Below are positions 48,733-54,770 of a stretch of DNA of 54,770 nucleotides, piece after piece (the first letter of the stretch is position 1; each line of letters opens with the position of its first letter). Source of the stretch: Candidatus Eisenbergiella merdigallinarum (GTDB lineage: Bacteria; Bacillota; Clostridia; Lachnospirales; Lachnospiraceae). Under the pieces are notes generated by a model. The model was not told where the DNA came from and did not search any database. It saw only the letters and a program-made list of their open reading frames with translations. Position numbers and translations under genes: made by a program. Location of the stretch: assembly GCA_019119355.1 (NCBI GenBank), contig DWXE01000015.1:1-54770 (forward strand), read 5' to 3'.

Positions 48733-51132
48733 TCACAGCCAGTCGTTCCAGAATTTCTCCACCCGGGCCGCCACGGTCCGGGCGCTGACCACTTCAAACC
48801 GCTCCCATTCCCGCGGGAAAAGCCGCTGATAGGAGCGCTGCAGGAAGCGTTCGTCCAGCAGCGCCACGATCCCCACGTCCTCCGCGGTCCGGATCACCCG
48901 CCCCGCCGCCTGCAGCACCTTATTCATTCCCGGATAGCGATAGGCGAAATCAAAGCCGTCCTCCCCGTCCCCGTCGAAATACTGCTTCAGAATTTCCCGT
49001 TCGGTACAGATCTGAGGCAGCCCGGTTCCCACGATGATGGCGCCGATGAGCCTGTCCCTTTTCAGATCGATCCCTTCCGAAAAAATCCCGCCCAGCACGC
49101 AGAATCCCACCAGGCTGGTCTCTTCTTCCACCTCGATTTCCATATGGATGACCTTCGAAAGCTCACATTCCCCGTTCCCTTCGAACCGTTTCAGGAACGC
49201 CTCCCGCATTTCCTCGTTCATGTACTCTTCCTGGATCAGGCATTCCGCGCCGTCCTGATCGGCATAGGCTTCCCGGTATTTTTCGAAGACGCTGCGCAGA
49301 AAGGAGTGGGAAGGGAAGAAAACCATGTAGTTCCCGTGCCGTCTCGCCACGATGCTGTGGATATAGTCGGCGATGCTGGCATATTCCGCTTCCGACCGCC
49401 TGGAATATTTGCTGGTCACGTCCCCGGATAAAAAGAGGGCCTTTTTTTCCGGATCGAACACCGACCTGGCGTATACCTCGTAATCCTGCTCCTGCCCGCC
49501 CAGCAGCTTTTTGTAGTACTGGATGGGCAGGAAGGTCGCGGAAAAAAGGATGCTGCTGATCCCCCGATCCATGCACGCCCGCAGGTTTTCGGAGGGGTCC
49601 ACATTGAAAAGCTTCAGAAAGAAGCGCCCCTCTTCGTCGAATTCGGTATAGATCACGTATTTTTCGTCCACCAGCTCCCAGATCTTGAGAAAATGGGACA
49701 CTTCAAAGTAAAATTCCAGCACCTCCCGCCGCACCGGGCTGTCGTCGTGGTTCTCCAGATATTCCTCTATGACGCCGGAAAGCCTGGTCATGGCCTGGAT
49801 GAAGGAATCGATGGACTCCACGATGCGAAAGCCATCGCATTCCTTTTTCAGCAGCAAGAGCTCCCGGTTGCATTTTTCCAGATGCTTTTCCATTCTCCCG
49901 TCGTACGCTTTCACCGTCCGTTTCAACGCCAGAAAGTCCTCTTTGTACACCGTGGCGCTGTACATTTCCCGCCCCCGCTCCAGCAGGTTGTGTGCCTCGT
50001 CCACCAGGAAAATCCATTCCCCTTTCTGCGTGCCGTCCCCGAAAAAGCGGCGCAGATACACATGGGGATCGAAAACATAATTGTAGTCGCAGATCACCCC
50101 GTCCGAAAACAGGCTCAGATCCAGCCCCAGCTCGAAGGGACAGACCCGGTGCTTTCGCGCATACGCCTCGATTTCCTCCCTGCTGTAATGTTCCCCCGAA
50201 GTCAACAGATCGTAGAGCGCGTCGTTGATCCTGTCGTAATGCCCCTTCGCATAAGGGCATGCCTCCGGATTGCATTCCGCCTCCTCCAGAAAACAGATTT
50301 TGTCCCGGGCCGTCAGCGTCACCGTCCGGAAATGAAGCCCCCCTTCCCTCAGAAGCCGGAACGTATCGTCCGCCACGGCCGCCGTCACGGTCTTCGCCGT
50401 CAGATAGAAGATCCGGTCCGCCTTTTTCTCCCCCACGGCCTTAATGGAGGGAAACAGGGTGGAAATCGTCTTCCCGACCCCGGTGGGAGCCTCCAGAAAC
50501 AGTTTTTTCCGGTGGCAGATCGTATGGTACACGTGGGTGACCAGCTCCTTTTGCCCTTCCCGGTATTCAAACGGAAAGGCCATTCCATGAATGGCGTCCT
50601 GGCGGCGCTGCTTCCAGGCGATCTCGTCGTCCGCCCATTTCCTGTATTCCCGGATCAGCCCTCCGAACCATTCTTCCAGCTCCGCGGCCGTATAGGCGGA
50701 TTCGAAATAGCGGATTTCCTCCGTCTCCAGATTGCAATAGGTCATCCGCACCTTCATTTCCGCCTTCCCGTTCTCCCTGGCGTAAAAATGGGCATAGCAT
50801 TTCGCCTGGGCCAGATGCACCGGATCCGGCCCCTTCATCCGTCCCAGATCCCGATAAGTCCCCTTGATTTCATCGATAGTGACCGGATCCGTGTCCATCA
50901 CGCCGTCCGCCCGCCCCTCCACCAAAAGGTTGTACTCCTCAAACTCGCAGCGGCACTTCATGGAGACCTCCGCATGATACCCCGATCCCATCCGGCGCTG
51001 GATCATCCTGTGGATCCTGCTTCCTTCCGCCATGGCGTCCTCCGGCGACGCTTTCCTTCGATTGTCGATATCCCCTGAACGGAGGAGAAATTCCACCAGC
51101 CCCCGTACCGAAATCCTGATTTCCAAAGCCAT
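48733..51132 (-). CDS. XPD/DinG-like helicase with N-terminal PD-(D/E)XK nuclease domain
   Basis: A 799-aa protein. The N-terminal ~180 residues look like a Cas4/RecB-type nuclease: GRADGVMD (73-80, Asp), IDEIKGTY (86-93, E-x-K) and LAQAKCYAHFYA (108-119, QxxxY). The helicase follows: Walker A APTGVGKT (215-222), an Fe-S-type cysteine region CFLEEAECNPEACPYAKGHY, DEAH box LVDEAHNLLE, SATF and QAAGRVIRT. It is probably a DNA repair or processing enzyme. One protein joins nuclease and 5'-3' helicase motifs. It is the gene after the HPr-like gene, separated by a terminator. Confidence 0.9.
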   Translation of the reverse strand: MALEIRISVRGLVEFLLRSGDIDNRRKASPEDAMAEGSRIHRMIQRRMGSGYHAEVSMKCRCEFEEYNLLVEGRADGVMDTDPVTIDEIKGTYRDLGRMKGPDPVHLAQAKCYAHFYARENGKAEMKVRMTYCNLETEEIRYFESAYTAAELEEWFGGLIREYRKWADDEIAWKQRRQDAIHGMAFPFEYREGQKELVTHVYHTICHRKKLFLEAPTGVGKTISTLFPSIKAVGEKKADRIFYLTAKTVTAAVADDTFRLLREGGLHFRTVTLTARDKICFLEEAECNPEACPYAKGHYDRINDALYDLLTSGEHYSREEIEAYARKHRVCPFELGLDLSLFSDGVICDYNYVFDPHVYLRRFFGDGTQKGEWIFLVDEAHNLLERGREMYSATVYKEDFLALKRTVKAYDGRMEKHLEKCNRELLLLKKECDGFRIVESIDSFIQAMTRLSGVIEEYLENHDDSPVRREVLEFYFEVSHFLKIWELVDEKYVIYTEFDEEGRFFLKLFNVDPSENLRACMDRGISSILFSATFLPIQYYKKLLGGQEQDYEVYARSVFDPEKKALFLSGDVTSKYSRRSEAEYASIADYIHSIVARRHGNYMVFFPSHSFLRSVFEKYREAYADQDGAECLIQEEYMNEEMREAFLKRFEGNGECELSKVIHMEIEVEEETSLVGFCVLGGIFSEGIDLKRDRLIGAIIVGTGLPQICTEREILKQYFDGDGEDGFDFAYRYPGMNKVLQAAGRVIRTAEDVGIVALLDERFLQRSYQRLFPREWERFEVVSARTVAARVEKFWNDWL

Positions 51133-51150
51133 CTCCCCATTTCCTGTCGT

Positions 51151-51197
51151 ATAAAAAACTCCCTGTAGAGAATACTACACGTTTCTCTACAGGGAGT
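51151..51197 (-). terminator. Rho-independent terminator after the HPr-like gene
   Basis: ACTCCCTGTAGAGAA (51183-51197 on the minus strand) pairs with TTCTCTACAGGGAGT (51158-51172), then TTTTTT. It precedes the helicase gene, which must have its own promoter or depend on readthrough. Confidence 0.92.
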
Positions 51198-51222
51198 CAA
51201 ACCCGAACTTCTCCGGTCGCCC

Positions 51223-51468
51223 TTATACGGCCAGGGCAAGGCCCTTCAAATAGCTGTCGAATCTGCTGTCGAAGCCATGACAGACGACGGTGAGCGGATA
51301 TCTGAAATCCAGCCCGAACACGCCGACGATGGACTTGGCGTCCACCACGAATCTGTTGTATGCAATGTCCACGTCGAAATCACATCTGGAAGCTGCCATC
51401 ACGAAACGATTGACTTCCTCTGGCAACAGCCTGATCCTGTACTGCACACAATCCACTGAATGAGACAT
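51223..51468 (-). CDS. HPr-like protein lacking the phosphorylated histidine
   Basis: An 81-aa protein aligning with HPr: AASRCDFDVDIAYNRFVVDA then KSIVGVFGL matches the HPr core ending KSIMGVMSL, with Ser46 kept. The active-site region (HARPA, His15) is replaced by LLPEEVN, so it cannot accept phosphate from PEP at His15. It may be a Crh-like regulator modified at Ser46 or bind other partners. AAAGGA precedes the ATG; a terminator follows. Confidence 0.85.
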   Translation of the reverse strand: MSHSVDCVQYRIRLLPEEVNRFVMAASRCDFDVDIAYNRFVVDAKSIVGVFGLDFRYPLTVVCHGFDSRFDSYLKGLALAV

Positions 51469-51673
51469 CGAAAATCATCCTTTCTTTCTCTGCGCAGGCG
51501 CTGCAACCTTTTGTAGTGGGAGAACAGTCCGGTTCGCCCTGCTGCAATCCTTCTAACAGTTTTCCCCCGGAATGGGGACATTATACAATATGACCAGAAA
51601 AAGGGAAAGTATTTTTTAAAGAACAATTTGTGTCGAATCTGTGAATTTATAGCGATCTATTTTCTGCATTCCG

Positions 51674-52459
51674 TCAGCCCTGTCCGTCGAACTCCGTCAT
51701 GGTCCCCCGAAAGCGGAGCGGCAAAAACTGCTGCTGCAGGCGGAGGTTCTTCCGCTCCCGGATGCCGATGGTATGGAAGAAACGGCAAAAGAGCTCCGCT
51801 ATCTCCTTCTCTTCCTGCGTAGTGCGCCCGGTCATCCCGGAGATGCGCTCCCTCTCCCCTTCCTCCAGGCGCACGAGAAACCAGGGCTTTCCTGCCGGGT
51901 GAACGCCGGCCGTCTTTCGGAGCGTATCCACGATGATGAAATTCTCCCGGGGCAGTCGATCCGAGAAATGAGGCATCAGAAATGCGGTCACATCCTCCTT
52001 CGGTTCCGTCAGGGCGAACAGATATCCATCCTCCGCCTCCCGAAAGCGGAGGAACTGCATGCCCCGGTGAACTTCGTTTCGCACGCGCCGGCTCAGTTCG
52101 AAGGCGATCCGGATCCATCCGTCCCCCAGGCCTTCCGCCAGGCTCCGCCTGATCCTGCCCTCCAGCCCCGCTTCGATGACCCGCAGCACCGCGGTCCCCT
52201 TTCGCCCGTCCCGGGCCGCCATGGCGTAGCCGATCTCTTCCAGAAGCTCTTCGCCCATCCGCCTTTTCACCGTATCAGCCACCTTCTTCGCCAGCGCCGC
52301 CTCCGTCTTCACGTTGCGGTACGAAGCGAACAGGCACAAATCCGCTTCTCCGGCCTGGATCCGCACCCTGTCCCTGGGCAGCTTCCATTCATAAGCGCGG
52401 TAGACGGATGTCAAAATTCCCTCCGCACAGTCTTCACAGGTCAAAATAATCTCTTCCAT
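51674..52459 (-). CDS. Partner protein of the SplB-like radical SAM enzyme (TIGR03915 family)
   Basis: A 261-aa protein starting MEEIILTCEDCAEGILTSVY with RRVRNEVHRGMQFLRFRE, NFIIVDTLRKTAGVHPAGKP and a C-terminal region of RRFRGTMTEF type. This matches the family I recall as TIGR03915, always found with a radical SAM protein annotated for DNA modification or repair. The ATG at 52459 has GAGGAGG 5 nt upstream and lies 10 nt after the radical SAM gene, so they form one operon behind the SOS-like promoter. Confidence 0.85.
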   Translation of the reverse strand: MEEIILTCEDCAEGILTSVYRAYEWKLPRDRVRIQAGEADLCLFASYRNVKTEAALAKKVADTVKRRMGEELLEEIGYAMAARDGRKGTAVLRVIEAGLEGRIRRSLAEGLGDGWIRIAFELSRRVRNEVHRGMQFLRFREAEDGYLFALTEPKEDVTAFLMPHFSDRLPRENFIIVDTLRKTAGVHPAGKPWFLVRLEEGERERISGMTGRTTQEEKEIAELFCRFFHTIGIRERKNLRLQQQFLPLRFRGTMTEFDGQG

Positions 52460-52469
52460 ATCCGCCTCC

Positions 52470-53807
52470 TCACGGCTGCACCTGCCGGACATAGTCCTGC
52501 TGATCCCTCACAAAACGGCGGTCGTCAAAGAGCGACAGCTGGCGGTATGTGAAGCGGTCCGCCTCGAAGGGCAGCTTTTCCCGGGAATCGATGAGCTGCC
52601 GGGCCAGGTAATCCTCCTCCATCCGCACCGGATACAGCATCCGGCCGCTGCAGGTGATGAAATACTGCGCCCGCTTTAAAACGACGCCCAGCTTCTTTAA
52701 GTGGTCGAAATTCAGGACGCTGTTTCGTCTGGACTGCGCGATTCTTCTGGCGCTCTTCACCCCGATCCCCGGCACCCGCAGCAGGCGCTCGTAAGGGGCT
52801 CTGTTGATCTCCACAGGAAACTCTTCCAGATGCCGGAGGGCCCAGTCCGCCTTCGGATCCAGCAGGATATTGAAATCCGGCCGTTCCTCGCTCAAAAGCT
52901 CTCCGGCCGAAAACCCGTAAAAACGCAGCAGCCAGTCCGCCTGATACAGGCGGTGCTCCCGCAGAAGGGGCGGCCCTCCCGGCAGAGCGGGCAGCTCCCT
53001 GTCGTCGTTCACCCGGACGAAAGCCGAATAAAATACCCGCTTCAAATCGAACTTCCGGTACAGGTTCTCCGCCACGGACAGGATCTGATAATCGTTCTCC
53101 GGCGTGGCCCCGATGATCATCTGCGTGGACTGCCCCGCCGGGACGAACGATGGCGCGTGCCCGTACAGCGCCACCTCTTCCCGGCTGACGGCGATCCCGT
53201 TCTGAATCTGCCGCATGGGCGTCAGGATCGTCTTCCTGTGCTTATTCGGCGCCAGCCGGGAAAGCCCCTCTGCGGTGGGAAGCTCCAGATTGACGCTCAT
53301 TCTGTCCACCAGAAAGCCGGCCAGCCGCACCGCTTCCGGATCCGCTCCGGGAATCGCCTTGATGTGGATATATCCCTGAAACCGATAGACCTCCCGCAGC
53401 CGACGCACGGTCTCATACAGAAGGCCCATGGTGTAAGTAGGATTGTAGAGGATGCCGGAGCTCAAAAAGAGCCCCTCGATATAGTTTCGCCGGTAAAACT
53501 CCACCGTAAGCCTGCAGACCTCATCCGGCGTAAAGGCCGCCCGCGGCACGTCGTTGGAACAGCGGTTGACGCAGTATTTGCAGTCGTAAATGCACTCGTT
53601 GGTCAGAAGGATCTTCAGCAGGCTGATGCACCTGCCGTCCGAAGAAAAGCTGTGGCAGATCCCGGCCTTCACCGCATTCCCGATCCCGGTTCCGTCCCCG
53701 CTTCTCTGGCTGCCGCTGCTGGTACAGGCCACATCGTACTTCGCGGCATCCGTCAAAATCTCCAGCTTTTTCATAAGCGGCAGTTCCTGCCCGATCCGAA
53801 TCTCCAT
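52470..53807 (-). CDS. Putative DNA modification/repair radical SAM protein (TIGR03916, SplB-like)
   Basis: A 445-aa radical SAM enzyme. The SAM cluster motif is CIYDCKYC, preceded by KYDVACTSSGSQR; later INRAPYERLLRVPGIGVKSARRIA is a helix-hairpin-helix that suggests DNA binding. It is related to spore photoproduct lyase-type enzymes. The annotated ATG at 53807 is used; an ATG 11 codons later (MKKLEILTDAAKYD) is also plausible by family comparison. Two LexA-like boxes in the promoter support a DNA-damage role. The chemical reaction is unknown. Confidence 0.9.
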   Translation of the reverse strand: MEIRIGQELPLMKKLEILTDAAKYDVACTSSGSQRSGDGTGIGNAVKAGICHSFSSDGRCISLLKILLTNECIYDCKYCVNRCSNDVPRAAFTPDEVCRLTVEFYRRNYIEGLFLSSGILYNPTYTMGLLYETVRRLREVYRFQGYIHIKAIPGADPEAVRLAGFLVDRMSVNLELPTAEGLSRLAPNKHRKTILTPMRQIQNGIAVSREEVALYGHAPSFVPAGQSTQMIIGATPENDYQILSVAENLYRKFDLKRVFYSAFVRVNDDRELPALPGGPPLLREHRLYQADWLLRFYGFSAGELLSEERPDFNILLDPKADWALRHLEEFPVEINRAPYERLLRVPGIGVKSARRIAQSRRNSVLNFDHLKKLGVVLKRAQYFITCSGRMLYPVRMEEDYLARQLIDSREKLPFEADRFTYRQLSLFDDRRFVRDQQDYVRQVQP

Positions 53808-53818
53808 CCGTCACACCC

Positions 53819-53832
53819 CAAACATTTGTTCT
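53819..53832 (-). promoter_or_regulatory. LexA/SOS box 1 (13 of 14 matches)
   Basis: On the minus strand AGAACAAATGTTTG matches the Bacillus/Firmicutes SOS consensus CGAACRNRYGTTYG except the first base. It lies just after the predicted transcription start. Confidence 0.7.
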
Positions 53833-53841
53833 AATATTATA

Positions 53842-53870
53842 AATATAGTACATATGTTCGGGTTTTGCAA
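53842..53870 (-). promoter_or_regulatory. Promoter of the radical SAM DNA-repair operon
   Basis: TTGCAA (53865-53870), a 17-bp spacer and TATATT (53842-53847) on the minus strand. SOS box 2 fills most of the spacer. Confidence 0.65.
53847..53860 (-). promoter_or_regulatory. LexA/SOS box 2 (12 of 14 matches)
   Basis: On the minus strand CGAACATATGTACT against consensus CGAACRNRYGTTYG. It sits between -35 and -10, where LexA would block RNA polymerase. Confidence 0.6.
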
Positions 53871-53900
53871 GTGGTTTTTATCCGAAAATGCGGGCCGCTT

Positions 53901-54566
53901 TTACATGCCCAGCCGTTTTTCCGCCTGGGCCATCCTCATTTCAAACTGTTCATAAAAATCCGCGTCCTCTTCCCAGCCGCGGAAGAAAAAAGTTTCCAGC
54001 ACATCCAGGTTGATCCGTTTGGCCGCTTCCATGTCCGGCTGCGCGCACAGCAGCTCCTGCAGCCCTTTCACGAAGTAGTGCCAGCGGACGACGAACGCCT
54101 CGTTTTTCTTATAATCCGGCGTATCGATCCATTTTTTCACCTTAATCTTGGAGCGCGACTGATTCCGGCATTCTCCGGTCTGCAGAAAATAGCGGAACGA
54201 ATGATCCTCGTAAAAGCGTCCCAGCGGGAACAGGCGGCAGATTCCCGGCCGGTAAGGGTGAATGCCGCACCTGCCCTGGTCGTTCAGAAAAGTGCAGCGG
54301 TCCCGCCCTTCCTCCATTTTCAGATTGGGCAGGATGACGCCGTCCACCACGTGCAGCTCCAGGCGGCTTTCCAGCAGTTTTTCAAAAGTCGTTTCCAGCC
54401 CCTTCTCCAGGCGGTACACGTCGAAGGGATCCAGCACGATGGATTCCCCCATCCCACAGCAGCAGTCAGAGCACCCCTGACAGTCCCGGCAGTCCGCCTT
54501 CACCAGATCGTTGGGGCCGTACAGCTTCCCGTCCGAAATCTCTTCCAGGCTCACGTTTCTGTTCAT
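53901..54566 (-). CDS. YkgJ-type cysteine cluster protein
   Basis: A 221-aa protein with the cysteine-rich start CRDCQGCSDCCCGMGE, then CTFLNDQGRCGIHPYRPGIC and a further GECRN, the CxxxCC...C...C pattern of the YkgJ family (zinc or iron chelating, function unknown). No TM. The ATG at 54566 has AGGAGG 7 nt upstream; the frame is open further upstream into repeat C. Repeat copy C lies 87 bp upstream in the same orientation. Confidence 0.88.
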   Translation of the reverse strand: MNRNVSLEEISDGKLYGPNDLVKADCRDCQGCSDCCCGMGESIVLDPFDVYRLEKGLETTFEKLLESRLELHVVDGVILPNLKMEEGRDRCTFLNDQGRCGIHPYRPGICRLFPLGRFYEDHSFRYFLQTGECRNQSRSKIKVKKWIDTPDYKKNEAFVVRWHYFVKGLQELLCAQPDMEAAKRINLDVLETFFFRGWEEDADFYEQFEMRMAQAEKRLGM

Positions 54567-54652
54567 TTCAAATCCTCCTGTTTTCATAAAGCTCCAGCAG
54601 CTTCGTAGAAGATATAAAAAATATATACGTACAGATTGCAAAATGGAATAAA

Positions 54653-54770
54653 GAATCCCGCTTGCGGGATTCTCCGCCTGCGGCGGGTCGCGCAAGCGAC
54701 ATATTCCTTTCCGCCGCAGTGCGATCCACCGGAGGTTTTTATACGATAGGAAAGGAACTTTCCTATCGTA
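54653..54770 (-). repeat. Structured interspersed repeat, copy C (reaches window edge)
   Basis: Minus strand order: hairpin I stem (54759-54770/54742-54753, loop GTTCC), AAAAACCTCCGGTGGATCGC, CTGCGGCGG...CCGCCGCAG enclosing GTCGCTTGCGCGAC, and AATCCCGC-AA-GCGGGATT ending at 54653. It is the closest match to copy A, with differences in hairpin I that keep pairing. It may extend past the right edge. Confidence 0.85.

Overview
The window looks like a chromosomal segment of a Gram-positive anaerobic Firmicute, most likely Clostridia of the Lachnospiraceae type. I infer this from the butyrate kinase / phosphotransbutyrylase pair, a flavin reductase-rubredoxin fusion, the MacB-like efflux set, YesM/YesN two-component control of a sugar ABC transporter, small families I associate with Lachnospiraceae (DUF6774-like, DUF6809-like), and strong AGGAGG-type ribosome binding sites throughout. 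Most coding DNA is GC-rich. No phage, insertion sequence, transposase or CRISPR array is visible.

Layout. 1-600: the 5' end of a 16S rRNA gene runs off the left edge, preceded on the same strand by two tRNA-Ser genes. 631-5951: a minus-strand housekeeping operon, ycxB-like - tsaE - tsaB - rimI - small Zn protein - rnz - tsaD - ispD, joining t6A tRNA modification, tRNA 3' processing and isoprenoid synthesis. 6031-9531: an ABC efflux operon (ATPase, adaptor, permease) with a palindromic operator at its promoter. 9714-10788: a riboflavin transporter behind an FMN riboswitch. 10785-13381: tex, with an unusual structured leader. 13447-15757: two small membrane-protein genes, a repeat element and an A/T-richer orphan gene. 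15792-19591: secA-prfB. 19703-20672: an accessory strip with a DUF6774-like gene, a candidate type I toxin-antitoxin module and tRNA-Val. 20682-29876: a mannoside locus (GH38, two permeases, binding protein) divergent from a YesM/YesN two-component system. 29893-32043: buk and ptb, again behind the structured leader seen at tex. 32188-34931: mtnA, a small coupled membrane protein, ybaK, HMW rubredoxin and a DUF6809-like gene. 35144-41388: an HTH regulator, a YdjG/YdjI-like zinc-ribbon/SPFH pair, two convergent acyltransferases, a LURP-one protein and a UPF0126 channel. 41519-46043: CorC/HlyC protein with an unusual leader, an Fe-S aldo-keto reductase, a T/E/A-rich lipoprotein and cutC. 46069-51468: GH13, a DnaA-box cluster, nfo, an XPD-like helicase with N-terminal nuclease and a degenerate HPr. 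51674-54770: an SOS-type promoter driving a radical SAM DNA-repair pair, a YkgJ protein and a third repeat copy.

The most notable signals are non-coding. (1) A roughly 125-nt structured element sits immediately upstream of the ribosome binding sites of both tex (13195-13320) and ptb (31920-32043). The two copies differ in sequence but keep three hairpins and an 8-bp loop-to-downstream pairing with a compensatory change, which suggests a conserved RNA pseudoknot. (2) A second structured repeat family occurs three times (14741, 44499, 54653), always upstream of and co-oriented with a gene; the two copies whose upstream flank is visible abut a rho-independent terminator. (3) A convergent par/Fst-like module at 20112-20372 has a 28-aa hydrophobic peptide, a small RNA with 13 nt complementary to the peptide's early codons, and a shared bidirectional terminator. 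(4) Two LexA-like boxes flank the promoter of the SplB-like radical SAM operon. (5) Four DnaA boxes cluster between a GH13 gene and nfo, away from any dnaA gene visible here.

All family assignments come from reading motifs by eye and from recollection of families; no database search was run. Start codons were chosen by ribosome-binding-site position where several were possible.
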